64,000 bases of DNA from Stomoxys calcitrans (Eukaryota; Arthropoda; Insecta; Diptera; Muscidae). The notes beneath the pieces were generated by a model. That model saw nothing but the letters and a program-made list of their open reading frames with translations. It was not told the DNA's origin and ran no database searches. Shown here in pieces: positions 42,660 to 53,865 of the stretch (position 1 is its first letter; each line of letters starts with the position of its first letter). The translations under genes were made by a program, and so were the position numbers. The stretch spans positions 63,019,820 through 63,083,819 of the forward strand of contig NC_081554.1 of NCBI RefSeq assembly GCF_963082655.1. The letters are read 5' to 3'.

Positions 42660-43489
42660 TAACACAGGACTCTTTTATCCTTTTGTACCTTCTCAACACA
42701 CACATATCATTCCCTATTTAGGGTATTATACAAGTCGCCTTTGATCTTTTGGCATCTCTCCTTTGCAGAGGCAGATATCATCTTTGTCTTGCTTAAATTG
42801 AGTTTATTGTGAGGAATTGGCTGGCACAACACCGTGCTTGCCGAAATGGTGCTATTTGGCTATGTTCCCAAAAATAAGTTTACAATATAAAGGACATTTG
42901 TGTGTGTGTGTGTTTGAGTTTGAGATTCTTTATTTTTGTTTTTCTTCATATAGCTTTTGGACATCTTATGCTTTTCCCTATCTCGCCGCAGGTGCTCATC
43001 ACCTCTGTCTATCCACATTCGCAGCGGTAAGTCCATCCGCCAACCAGCCAGCCAGCCAGCCAGCGAGCCTTTTACATTCATTTTTGGCGCTGTTGAATAC
43101 CAATTGTTTAAGGATGCCTTCGGGGGTAGCAAAATGAAATTCACACTTTGCCAATGATTGCTTTCTCACTGTCTTAAATGAAATTATAAACAACAAAGGA
43201 TGGCGGCTGGCTCACTGCAAGCGATTGTGGAGTCAAGGAATTACTGAGCGTAATTGGGTGGAGGTTGGTAGGAAGAGGAATATTTTCTTCATAGAGGTAC
43301 ATAAATTGTTTACACTTAAAAAAAAAAAAACAGTAAGAAAGGGAACGGAAAGACCAGTAATGCCGGTCTACATATTACTTTTGATATATCGAAACTATGT
43401 CTAAATCCTGTCAAATTTTAATTTTGCATACTTTCTGACATAACGAATTGAACAGCAAGATATTGACTGACTTACTTTACTGAACTTTA
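42660..43489. other. Unassigned sequence with simple repeats
   Basis: Contains a TG run (42899-42914), a CAGC run (about 43041-43068) and an A run (43318-43331). No coding domain was recognised; the open frames across the CAGC run are low-complexity artefacts. Confidence 0.5.
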
Positions 43490-45410
43490 ATTGGCTATGA
43501 CAGAATATTTGTTCCATTAGCCGAACGTAGAATAGCGTTCCAAGCGCCTCTTTCTTCTGCGCTTATTCTAAAATCTCTGACACCAAGTTTCGAGGTGTCT
43601 CCCACCACTTGATCTTTCCATAGGGCTTTTGGTCTTCCCGGTTTGCGTGTACCACCGTGTTTGCCTTTAACAAGACTTCTTTGCTGGAGCTTCTTCATCC
43701 AATCTGACAACATGACCTAGCCAACGCAGTCATTGTATTTTGATGCATGTAACTATGCTGTCGTCGTCATATAGCTCATACAGCTCGTGGTTCATACGTC
43801 GCCTATATTCTACATTAACGCAAACTGGTCCATACATTTTACGAAGAATCTTTCTCTCAAACACTCCAAGCACTGCCTCATTTGCTTTCAGAAGTACCCA
43901 TGCCTCAGAACCATATAACAACACGGATAGTATCAGTGTCTTGTATAGTCTAAGCTTCGTCTGTCGAGAGGTGGCCTTGTTTTTAAACTGCCCATTTAGT
44001 CCAAAGCAGCATCTGTTTGTCAGCATTATTCTTCGCTTAATCTCAAAAGTGGTGTCATTCGTTTCGGTTAAGGCGGAGCCGAGGTAGATAAAGTTACTGA
44101 CTATCTCAAAGTTGTGATTTGCAACATTCTCAATTTTCTTTATGTGCTCCATCCATTTCGTCTAATCTCCATTTACTGCCAGACCCATTTTCACTGACTC
44201 TCTTTCGATTCTTTCAAAGGCTGCAGTTGCTACTTCCGGTGACCGACCTATGATATCGATGTCATCGCCGTAGGCGAGTATGTGTTCTCTTGTGATTAGT
44301 GTGTCATAGCTATTCACATCTCCATCTCGTATAATCTTCTCCAGCAGGATATTAAAGAGATCACACGATAGACTGTCTCCTTGTCTGAAAGCTCGTTTGG
44401 TATTAAATGGTTCGGAGAGATTCTTTCCTATTCTTACTGAGGACCGCGTGTCAGCAAGTGTCATCCTACAGAGTCTTATTAATTTTGCAGGGATACCAAA
44501 CTCAGACATGGCTTGAAATACCTTTGAACGTAAAGGAGTATAGAAGGCGGCTTTGTAGTCAACAAGGAGATGGTAGGTGTTGATTTGTCCTTTTCGGGTC
44601 TTTTCCAGGATTTGGTGCAGCGTGAATATCTGACCTAGGGTGGATTTACCAGGTCTAAAGCCGCATTGATAGGGCCCAATTATCTCATTTACTTTAGGTT
44701 TTAATCCTTCACACAGTACGCTCGAGAGTATCTTGTATGCGATGGAGAGGAGACTTATTCCTCTGTAGTTGGCACATTCCGTCTTGTATTCAGAGGATCA
44801 TAGTATGCTGAGGTTCCAATCATCGGGTATGCGTTCTTCTAGCCAGATTGCGCACATAAGCTGATGCTTACGCCTTATCAGCGTATCGCCTCCGGTCTTA
44901 AATGGTTCAGCGGGTAACCCGTCGGCTTCTGCTGCCTTGTTGTTCTTTAGTCGGGTCACTGCTACTTGGACCTCATTCTGACTAGGAGGTAAAGTCCAGC
45001 TTCCGTGCAGTGTCAGATCGTACTTTCCTCGCCATGTTCAAATGGGTGCGAACCTTTGCTGCAACTAGGTAATGATCCGAATCTATATTCGCTCCACGAA
45101 TCGATTGTACATCTAACCCGCTGGATGAATGCCTTCCATCTATGACAACGTGATCAATTTGGTTTCTCGTGTTTTGATCGGGTGACAGCCAGGAGGCTTT
45201 GTGAATATTTTTATGTTGAAATCTGGTGCTACTAACTATCATGTTTTTTGCCGCGGCGAAATCTATCAGCCTCAACCCATTACTGGACGTTATCTCGTGG
45301 ACTGTTGGACCAAAAATGTCTTCCTTCCGTATTTTCGCATTAAAATCTCCCAGAACGATTTTAATATCATGGGCGGGGCAGCGGTCATATTCTCTCTCTA
45401 GGCGCTAGTA
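43490..45410 (-). pseudogene. RTE-type non-LTR: endonuclease end and reverse transcriptase
   Basis: Minus strand. 45275-44982 gives EN sequence KNMIVSSTRFQHKN, DQNTRNQIDHVVIDGRHSSS and DSDHYLVAAKVRTHL (the terminal SDHY box is intact). After an internal deletion the RT begins (KNNKAAEADGLPAE, about 44930). Next come YQCGFRPGKSTLGQIFTLHQ, SVRIGKNLSEPFNTKRAFRQ, GDSLSC, and AYGDDIDIIGR with the catalytic box at 44261-44272. The thumb lies in 44152-43730 (FIYLGSALTETND, ILSVLLYGSEAWVL). The tail near 43500-43713 has KHGGTRKPGRPKALWKDQV. YGDD plus this C-terminal order fits the RTE clade. A stop at 44163 and others inactivate it. Confidence 0.88.
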
Positions 45411-45690
45411 GAAAATATCGGTTCATGTTTTGATATAGCTGCCATATAAACCGATCTTGGGTTTTGACTTCTCGAGCCTCTAGAGGGCGCAATTCTTATC
45501 CGATTGGAATGAAATTTTGCACGACGTGTTTTGTTATGATATCCAACAACAGTACCAAGTATGGTTCAAATCGGTTCATAACCTGATGTAGCTGTCATAT
45601 AAACCGATCTTGGGTCTTGACTTCTTGAGCCTCTAGAGTGCGCAATTCTTGACCGACTTGGTTGAAATTTTGCATGACGATACCTTTTTG
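45411..45690 (+). mobile_element. HINE-A array fragment
   Basis: Nearly two A monomers: ATATAGCTGCCATATAAACC near 45435 and a second about 153 bp later, ending in TTGGTTGAAATTTTGCATGA. No ends. Confidence 0.85.
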
Positions 45691-45790
45691 GGAACAACTT
45701 ACAGCATTAGAAGCAGAAAACCACCGCTGAAAAATTTTCCGATGTTCTCGCCGGTATTCGGCGTTCAGGCGTTCAGCGCAAAAATTTTCA
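45691..45790 (-). mobile_element. SINE fragment
   Basis: ACCACCGCTGAAAAATTTTC, CTCGCCGGTATTCGGCGTTC and AGGCGTTCAGCG match the B-box side of the SINE in reverse. Confidence 0.75.
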
Positions 45791-45794
45791 CAGG

Positions 45795-46822
45795 ATGCCT
45801 AGGACTTGCATGTACTCCGAAAGCCTGGCAGGAGGCAAGGACGGTGTTTATACCCAAGCCCGTCAAGGCAAGTTATGCGACACCAAAGGCTTACAGACCC
45901 ATAAGCTCTACGTCCTTGGCATAAATATAAGGGAAAAAGTGGCACGGGGCATGCCACAGGGGGGCATTTTATCGCCACTACTATGGGTGACCACCATATG
46001 ACCACCACCTTTTACAGATGCTGACTGAGGAGGGATTTGCACCCGTCTGCTACGCAGACGATGTTATAATACTTCTTAGAGGTAAAGATCCGAACAAGCT
46101 ATACAGTAGGGCCGAAAGGGTCTTGCATATGGCATATGACCGAGCTAGACCCAGAGGTCTCTCAATGTTAACCCAGAGAAGACTGAAATTTGCCAGTTCG
46201 TTTGGGTGCCGGGCCATAACGGAGTAACGGGAAATTAAAGTGCAGACGATTTGGCGGTGAAGGCCAGAGGACTGCCGTCAATAAACTTGGTTACCCTAAA
46301 GCCTTTTGGGTGGACGCAGTCCGAGTTAAGGGTGTGGGCGACGAATGCGCATGCAACATTGCGGAATACCGAAACGGTCGGCAGGACTGCGAAAATCTTA
46401 TGAGGGGATCCAGATCGTGAGAAGACGAGGCTATCACAGAAAGAAAGCAAGAAGCAGGTCAGTATAGCTATTGGTATCATAACGGGACATATAGGACTAC
46501 GATCTCACTTATGTCAAATCGGTGCGTCAAGTGATAGCATGTGTAGGGCATGTGGGAGCATTTTCTTTGTCATTGCCCGGCTTTCGCCTACAACAGATAC
46601 CGGCACTTAGGTGGAGACACAATACCAGATATGAACCAACTTAGGGGAGTGGTATTGAAAACAATTAAGGATTTTGTATGTAGCACGGAATTCTTAACTT
46701 AAAATTTTGGAGGTTACTTTAGAGTCTTTAGAGCGCACAACAAGCCAATTACTGGCTTAGGTGTATGTCCATAGTGGCATGGGGCGGATTAATATCTGCA
46801 CTCTCTTTTCAACCTAACCTAA
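45795..46822 (+). pseudogene. NLTR2 with internal deletions (RT fragments, RNase H end, tail)
   Basis: Pieces in order: RT finger region TPKAWQEARTVFIPKP and PKAYRPISSTS (45800-45920), then a jump to REKVARGMPQGGILSPLLW (45930-45990), then EEGFAPVCYADDVIILLRG with an intact YADD at 46051-46062, then a jump from LKFASS into VWVPGHNGV of RNase H (about 46205). It continues to IITGHIGLRSHLCQIG and CRACG, and the tail ends in CAACCTAACCTAACC. Because the segment around motif A is missing it cannot be active despite the good catalytic box. Confidence 0.88.
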
Positions 46823-46880
46823 CCTTAGGCGTTCAGCGTCATAGGCGAACATTCAAAACTCTGCGCTACCGTGGCCTCCT
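46823..46880 (-). mobile_element. SINE 5'-end fragment
   Basis: AGGCGTTCAGCGTCATAGGC, CTCTGCGCTACCGTGGCCTC: the tRNA-like end of the SINE, reversed, directly after the NLTR2 tail. Confidence 0.8.
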
Positions 46881-47040
46881 GTATAAAGCACACCAGTAAG
46901 CGCTTAGTGGGTTGAACTTCTCTTAGATGTTCTCTTAGATGTTGCAAAAATAAGATCAAGTTTTTTGCATGTTTCCCAAGGGCGGTTAACCTCTTCAGAT
47001 GTTATGGTTGGCGGTTGGTCTGGGCCCATCCACAAGATGA

Positions 47041-47740
47041 TTTTTATACCCACCACCATAGGGTGGGGGTATAGTAATCTAGTCATTCCGCTGGTAATAC
47101 CTCGAAGTATTCGTCTAAGGCCTACTAAAGTATATATATTCTTGATCGTCTCGACATTCTGAGTCGAACTAGCCCTGTCCGTCCATCTGTCGAACTCACG
47201 ATAGAGGTCGAACGCGTAAAGCTAGCCTCTTGAAATTTGACACAGATACCTAGGACTGATGTAGGTCGTTGGGGATTGCAAATGGGATATATCGGTTCAG
47301 ATTTAGATATATTTCCCATATAAACCGATCTCCCGATTTTACTTCGTGTTACGCTGGAAGCCGTAATTTTTGTCCGAATTGGCCGAAAAACTGCATGTGG
47401 TGTTCTGTTATGACTTCCAACAACTGTGTCAAGTATGATCTAAATTTGTCTATAATCTGATACAGCTCCCATATAAACCGACCTCCCGATTTGACTTCTT
47501 AAGACCCTAAAAGCCAAAATTTTGGTATATTTGGCTGAAATTTTGCACGTTGTGTTCCGTTATGACTTCAAATAACTTTGATAAGTATGGTCCAAATCCG
47601 TCTATAACCTGATTTAGCTTGAGTCGGTTGAAGCCGCAATTTTTGTCCGATTTGGCTGAAATTTTACCAAATACGGACCCAATCTGTCTAACACCTGATA
47701 TTGCTCCCATGTAAACCAGTCTTCGATCATCCCTGTTCGC
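47041..47740 (+). mobile_element. HINE-C, 5' end plus array, 3' truncated
   Basis: TTTTTATACCCACCACCATAG, AAAGTATATATATTCTTGAT, a short TGTCCGTCCATCTGTCG, then three C monomers (ACCGATCTCCCGATTTTACT, TGTTCTGTTATGACTTCCAA). Ends at about 47740 without the 3' palindrome. Confidence 0.87.
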
Positions 47741-48810
47741 TTCCTAAAACATTCATATATGTGCGTGTGTTTACGCAAGGGTAGGATGTGGTCAATATGA
47801 GAATTGAGGGGACTGTCCGTGCTCAAATGTTCGGCCACGAACATTGGTTTTCGTTTTTTCTGGCACAGGTTCAAAAACCATTGTCCAACAGTTTTTTAGT
47901 TCTGTAAAATGCCAATAACAGTCTGCGGACGCCTCACCTTATTTGTTGTTGCGAGTTCAAACGTTCTCCAAGTGTACGGCTTAGCATATCTTCTTTGGTC
48001 CATTTACAAGGTAGTGTGCCTTAATTCGTCTCTGTCTTGGTGGTATCACTGCGCGAATTGTGCTTGAATTAAACTTCAATAAAAAATGGATGATATGCCA
48101 AAGTAAAAGGCAAAATAAAATAAAAATACCAAAAAAAAAAAAAAAAACAAAAAGAACGAAAGCTCCCGTTGCTGAGGTGTTTTCCAATGACTATGAACGT
48201 CGTCCATAAAACAAGTGCTCATAAAATATATATGAAAATGAAATGAAATGAAATTATTCGATGTTCTGGAAAATCATGCCCTGGTGTTGGCTATGTATAT
48301 TCGCATTAAGCTTTACCCAGCAGCAGCAGTGTTGTCTAGCCTGTACTCTAAGGTATGGATACTCGGTTGGGGGTGTTGCGCTCCGTGGCATAACTGAGTG
48401 GTGATGGGGGGGGGGGGGGGGGGGGGGGTGCCTTGGGTGATGGTTGCCGAGAACAAAAGTATTAATGCCACAATGAGTTTTTCATCACATTTTAATTTCA
48501 TGGTTTGCTTCTTCAGCATTTCGTGCTTTTTCTAACATTTACCTTGAGTCATACTAGGTGTCCAATCATACTGACATTTATGAATGCTATGAGGTAGGTG
48601 TAATAATGATGAGATTAGGGTCACATTGAATGAATGATGGTGGTTCGAAAAATACTGAACTAACCCAATTGTAGCACAATTGTGGAAAATGGAGGCTTCT
48701 AGGGTCTTCAAAATCAAAGCGGAGGATCGCCTTTTATGAGAAATGGCTTTAAATATAAATCGAGGTGGCCCATTTGTAATCGTTCAGGACATTGAAATAG
48801 CAGATAATTA
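47741..48810. other. Unassigned sequence with homopolymers
   Basis: No coding or element signature. It has an A run of 20 or so near 48128-48147 and a run of 23 G at 48406-48428. The small minus-strand frame across the G run (poly-Pro) is an artefact. Confidence 0.55.
48406..48428 (+). repeat. G23 homopolymer
   Basis: 23 consecutive G between GTGAT and TGCC. The exact length is uncertain, since such runs are error-prone in sequencing; it would be a G-quadruplex candidate if real. Confidence 0.8.
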
Positions 48811-49630
48811 AAACCAGTAAGAAAAGGCAAAAGTGGGGCGATGTCGACTTTCTAATACCCTACATCTACCCTTAAAATACAAAAGTGGGACTATATCTAA
48901 TTCTGCACCAATTTTGATGGACCTCGACGGATGTATTCAGATAGGTTATTAAAAATACTGTATCAAATTTCGAGCAAAGCAAATACGGTTGACAAATGAC
49001 GGGAGATGGGAGCTATATCTACATCTGAACCGATTTCGATTAAACTTGATGGATATTGTGGAATTCGACGAGGAAAGCGTTGTACAAAATTTTGGGAAGA
49101 TTGGTCAATAAATGGGCTTGCAATGGGTCAAGGAGTGAATATCGGGCGATATATATTTATATGAGCTATACCTAAATCTGATCAGATTTCTATAAAATTC
49201 GCCAGTAACATCGAGAATCATAAGAAAATCCTTCCTGCAAAATTTCGGGAGAATGGGTTAACTAATGACCATGTTTTTGCTGTATTACTGTAAATCGGAC
49301 GAACATATATATGGGAGCTATATCCAAATCTGAACCGATTACTGTAATATTCACTTTTAATATCGAGAGACATAAGAAAATGCTTCCTGCCAAATTTAGA
49401 GAGAATCGGTCGACAAATGACCATTTTATTGCTATATTACTGCAAATCGGACGAACATATATATGGGAGCTATATCCAAATCTAAACAGATTTCTATAAT
49501 ATTCATTTTTAATATCGAAAGACATAAGATACTGCTTCCTGCCAAATTTCGAGAGAATCGGTCGACAAATGAACATTTTATTGCTATATGACTGCAAATC
49601 GGTCGAACTTATATATGGCAGCTATGTCAA
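48811..49630 (-). mobile_element. HINE-D, reversed, 5' truncated
   Basis: AACCAGTAAGAAAAGGCAAA, then CGATGTCGAC and AATACCCTACATC resemble a reversed HINE 3' end. It has a monomer unlike A-C: ATATATGGGAGCTATATCCA, CATAAGAAAATGCTTCCTGC, GAGAATCGGTCGACAAATGA. Anchors at 49301, 49453 and 49605 give a 152-bp period. It runs into NLTR3 near 49630. Confidence 0.75.
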
Positions 49631-50240
49631 AATCTGAACCGGCGGTATGTACACGTTGTATAGCTCTATCTCGGCAGTACCGAACTTGACAGCTATGCCC
49701 ATGTACTCCGTGTTGGGGTCACTAGCGCCAGGCGCAGGCGGGATGGGTCTATACTGCACGGAATGGTGTATTACGAAGGCCAATCCCCCACCTCCATTGC
49801 TTATTCGTGCCAACTGTGGGAGCTGCAGATGTTGGTCAGCTTTGTCTCCTTCATCGCCGCAACCAATATGTTCTTCCGACTCTATCTACTGTCACGCCGA
49901 TCTTGACCATTGCTATTCAATTGCAAAACAGATTCACTTCCCTCCACTGATCCGGCAATATTGGAATATTGCAGCATGGGAGAGGTTGATGGGGTCACAT
50001 AGTCACACGAAGAGGACGCAGAAGGCGACAGCAACGACGCTTGCGACCCTCTGCTTTCTATGTCCGCACAGCACCTTGCAAAATATTCAGTATGACTATA
50101 CTCCCGTAGTGATGTGAGGCCAAAGCAAGATCGGAAATGCACCTCATCGATACCGACTGATGATGGAGACGGTTCTGGCAAACCGAACAAAACTAGGAAT
50201 CTCTCGTCATAAATAAGAGTGGGAGAACGCTCCAATCTTC
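49622..50240 (-). pseudogene. NLTR3: ORF end and endonuclease start of another non-LTR element
   Basis: Minus strand. The frame 49813-49622 encodes an endonuclease stretch GGGGLAFVIHHSVQYRPIPP and IAVKFGTAEIELYNVYIPP (the YIPP box). Upstream, after stops near 49880, lies SRKNILVAATKETKLT, where related endonucleases have QETKLT (Gln is Lys here), and LQLNSNG at about 49920. The frame 50235-49882 is a serine-rich protein end (EVHFRSCFGLTSL) of unknown function. Two stops lie between the parts. Distinct from NLTR1 and NLTR2 by sequence. Confidence 0.75.
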
Positions 50241-51235
50241 AATTCACACGAATCTATGATTGATTCGAAATTCAGTAAAGAACTCTTCCAAGAGCTTTCC
50301 GAATCGTTCGGACATGTTTGGACCGATTGTGGATGTACTTGTAACGCGATCGATATCTTAAACACATTCAGCATAGTATTGCCCAATCACATTGATTGCT
50401 CTCTTTACCCAAACCCCATTTTAATTTTATCACACTCGCTTACACATTACGCTCATCCCATGACTTTAGTTAACCCTCGTTTAAAATTTCCATGTAATGT
50501 TGCTTAGTAATGATGTTTTACAAGAAAATCTAATATTCGTAGCAACATGAGGGACATGGATGGGGCTGTGAACAACATTAACACTACGATATGACCATTA
50601 CAAAAGGCATAAGAGCGAGGGGGGAATTTGAACAAAGGCAGGGAAACAAGTGCTCCAATAGAATTTGTGTAATCACAAATAAAGAAATGCGTGTTGTTAT
50701 TTGCAAATGAATTATTTGTTATCCTTGCACAGCGCCATAACAATAGAAAGGTCATCCATTCAGTCAGTAGGAGTTGAACAATGATTGCTATAGAACTCAC
50801 CCCTTACCCGCACTCACCCACTGTGAAGACAAAATTTAAATTTATTTACAGACCTTTGTCAACATTGACATTTTTATATGTCAAACTATGTATAAAATTT
50901 AATTTGAACCTTTGGCTGGGGGCAATGTAATTTACCATGTAATCACAACATTCTTAAAAATATCAGTTAACCGATTGTCAAAAAAACAACTTAAAACACT
51001 TACCAATTATTTTAAGAATCCATAAGAACTATGCCCAAAACCTAATGCTATCTCAAGTCAGAGTCATATTACCCAGTAAAAAATTCTTAAATTTAAACAC
51101 AGTCTTCAAATATTTCATTACCACCGAATGGGTAAAAAATAACCAAAAATTGAGCTCCAGCTTTTGTTAAGTGAGAATTTGAAATCCTGTATTGTGGAAA
51201 ATGTGTAAATGGTCGATGAAGCTTAAGCCACATGT
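50241..51235. other. Unassigned AT-rich sequence
   Basis: No recognised element, RNA gene or coding domain. Probably unique host intergenic DNA. Confidence 0.5.
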
Positions 51236-51335
51236 CAAGCATTGCAAAAATGCAAATTTTCCCATGAATAGGAGGAAAATTCTCACATATCAATGAATGC
51301 TGTCCGATTCAAGTTTAGCTCAATGATATATTATA
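51236..51335 (-). mobile_element. SINE 3' fragment
   Basis: AAATGCAAATTTTCCCATGA, TCTCACATATCAATGAATGC, TGTCCGATTCAAGTTTAGCT in reverse SINE orientation. Truncated by, or fused to, the NLTR1 relic. Confidence 0.83.
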
Positions 51336-52180
51336 TTTTCTTATCTCAGCCTTATAGATGTACCAATTGTGTGGTGATCTTGTCTCTGTTGAAGAGTTTT
51401 CTGCACTCATTCACCAGCTCTGGGGTCCACCAAGGCGGTCGCTGTTTGCCCCTTAACTTGGCGCCAGGACATGGTGACACAAGCGAGTCATTCAGGGCCT
51501 TCGTGATCCGTTTGACCATTGTGTCTATATCCTGCGCAGTTGCCACTTTCTTTTCTGGTCTAAAAGGTATAAACGTGCAGAATTTGTGCCGAAATTTATC
51601 CCAATCCGCCTTTCTTCTGTTTAGCCAAGAGACCACTTCTGTAGTATTTTCTTAAAGGCTGAAACTTAAGGTTTGAAGGCGGCATCTCTGAATCCTGCGC
51701 CATATACAGAGAACCCAGCCAGTAATGAGACTTATTTATTTCAAGGCTGGCTGCTACTGAATCTTCAGTGCTGCTCACCCCATTCGTTGACATCCGAACT
51801 TCCCCATACCTAGTGATGTGCATTATCATCACTTGCTACAATCAGACTCTTCTTCCCTACAGAAGCGGCTTCAACCAGCGAATAAAGGTTTGAAGGCGGC
51901 ATCTCTGAATCCTGCGCCATATACAGAGAACCCAGCCAGTAATGAGACTTATTTATTTCAAGGCTGGCTGCTACTGAATCTTCAGTGCTTAGCGACGGAA
52001 GAAGAAAAACATTTCGACTACACTTTGCAAGAATACAGTCTCTGTGTCTTCCATTCCCCATACCCTTGAGTAGTTCAAATTCCGGAATTCATAGCCCATG
52101 TACCATTCCTCCATATATCCATGGTTCCTGGATAAGAACCACGTCAAATTCCCTTTAGTGCTACCGAAGCGGCCTTAAAA
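51336..52180 (-). pseudogene. NLTR1 endonuclease and linker with an internal 105-bp duplication
   Basis: The linker frame 51636-51352 gives RRKADWDKFRHKFCTFIPFR and RPPWWTPELVNECRKLFNRD. EN sequence appears twice: SLIVASDDNAHH (around 51828-51850), and the flanking AASLEINKSHYWLGSLYMAQ and DSEMPPSNL are each encoded at 51668-51772 and again at 51885-51989 (offset 217). The EN start equivalent to LIQEPW lies at about 52115-52140 (complement of CATGGTTCCTGGATAAGAAC). The D of the usual DAN box is kept in DDNAHH. Confidence 0.83.
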
Positions 52181-52830
52181 TGGTGGAGATTTATCGAAAC
52201 CGGGCCATAGTAAGGATTCAGAACTTCCACCACTGTTGTATCAGCCTCGTCTTCTGAGTCCGCCAGGAGTTCATCCTCACAAGATTTGTTATATCTTGTC
52301 ATGATGAGCTTCCGTATACATCAAGGGGCAGGTGAGAAAGCAGTGGAACCACTCTTCCTCAGGATACTGGACATTTGCGGTGTGGACGATTCCTCCTTAG
52401 ATGCTTCGTCCAGAAGGAATATCTTTCATCTTGACTAAATCTTGTGCAGCACTTGGCCAGATCTGTCCAATCTTTTTTAGAGCACAACGATACAATTCAA
52501 TTGAGCGTTGATCCACGAAGGCAATTAGTCTGTATAGGCCCCGATACCAGCCTGCATGGTCACAAACCAGAAAATTGCGCAAGGCCAACGGAGTATACTG
52601 ATGAAAGTCCATTGACTATCCCACTCCAATTATTCATGGGTATGCAGTCCTGTTCTTCTCCCTTGTCGACAACAGCCATCAGCAAACTGTCCCTTGGGGT
52701 ATTAGCAAAGGTTCTTGGACCCATCTTCCTATTGTTCGTCCTAGTTCTCTCCAATGGAAACAGACGCAGGTCATTAACCGCCCAATGGATACTACTGCCG
52801 TAGCTATCCTCAAGTGATAACCTGTAACCT
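52181..52830 (-). pseudogene. NLTR1 ORF1 (DUF4780-like)
   Basis: The frame 52612-52397 gives DHAGWYRGLYRLIAFVDQRS and LYRCALKKIGQIWPSAAQDL, parallel to 60902-60669 in the other copy. Known DUF4780-type ORF1 proteins have this pattern of an aromatic strand followed by a DQRS helix. Upstream, 52630-52830 parallels 60840-60980 and 61460-61525. Broken by stops; EN follows at its left in the expected order. Confidence 0.75.
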
Positions 52831-52837
52831 ATTACGT

Positions 52838-52913
52838 AGCCCATAAAAGCCACATTTATTGTCCGATATCGCCGAAATTTGGGACAATGAGTTGTATTAG
52901 GGCCTTCGACATA
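52838..52913 (+). mobile_element. HINE-B monomer scrap
   Basis: AGCCCATAAAAGCCACATTT, CGCCGAAATTTGGGACAATG, GGGCCTTCGACAT: half a B monomer between NLTR1 and the next HINE start. Confidence 0.75.
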
Positions 52914-53865
52914 TTTTTTATACCCTCCACCATAGGATGGGCGGTATACTAATTTCGTCATTCTGTTTGTAACTACTCGAAATATTCGTCTGAGACCCCA
53001 TAAAGTATATATATTCTTGATCGTCGTGACATTTTATGTCGATATAGCCATGTCTGTCCGTCTGTCCGTCCGTCCGTCTGTCCGTCTGTCTGTCGAAAGC
53101 ACGCTTACTTTCGAAGGAGTAAAGCTAGCCGCTTGAAATTTTGCACAAATACTTCTTAGTAGTGTAGGTCAGTTGGTATTGTAAATGGGCCATATCGGTC
53201 CATGTTTTCATATAGCTGCCATATAAACCGATCTTGGGTCTTGACTTCTTGAGCCTCTATAGGGCGCAATTCTTATCCGATTTGAATGAATTTTGGCACG
53301 ACGTGTTTTGTTATGATATCCAATAACTGTGCCATGTATGGTTCAAATCGGTTCATAACCTGATATAGCTGTCACATAAACCGATCTGGGATCTTGACTT
53401 CTTGAGCCTCTAGAGTGCGCAATTCTTATCCGACTGAAATGAAATTTCGCACGACGTGTTTTGTTATAATATCCAACAACTGTGCCATGTATGGTTCAAA
53501 TCGGTTCATAACCTGATATAGCTGTCATATAAACCGATCTTGGGTCTTGACTTCTTGAGCCTCTAGAAGGGCGCAATTCTTATCCGATTTGAATGAATTT
53601 TGGCACGACGTGTTTTGTTATGATATCCAACAACTGTGCCATGTATGGTTCAAATCGGTTCATAACCTGATATAGCTGTCATATAAACCGATCTGGGATC
53701 TTGACTTCTTGAGCCTCTATAGGTCGCAATTATTATCCGATTGAAATCGGATATTTGTACGACGGATTCTCTCATGAACATCAACATACGTGTTTATTAT
53801 GGTCTGAATCGGTCTATAGCCCGATACAGCTCCCATATAAATCGATCTCTCTATTTTACTTCTTG

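Noticed and set aside
42817..43196. Overlapping open frames on both strands near the CAGC repeat as a possible host exon.
   Set aside because: The frames are low complexity where they overlap and no domain, splice pattern or conservation could be seen.
48313..48519. Small minus-strand frame starting with a signal-peptide-like stretch and poly-Pro.
   Set aside because: The poly-Pro is the G23 run read in reverse; the hydrophobic stretch alone, without homologue or context, does not support a gene.
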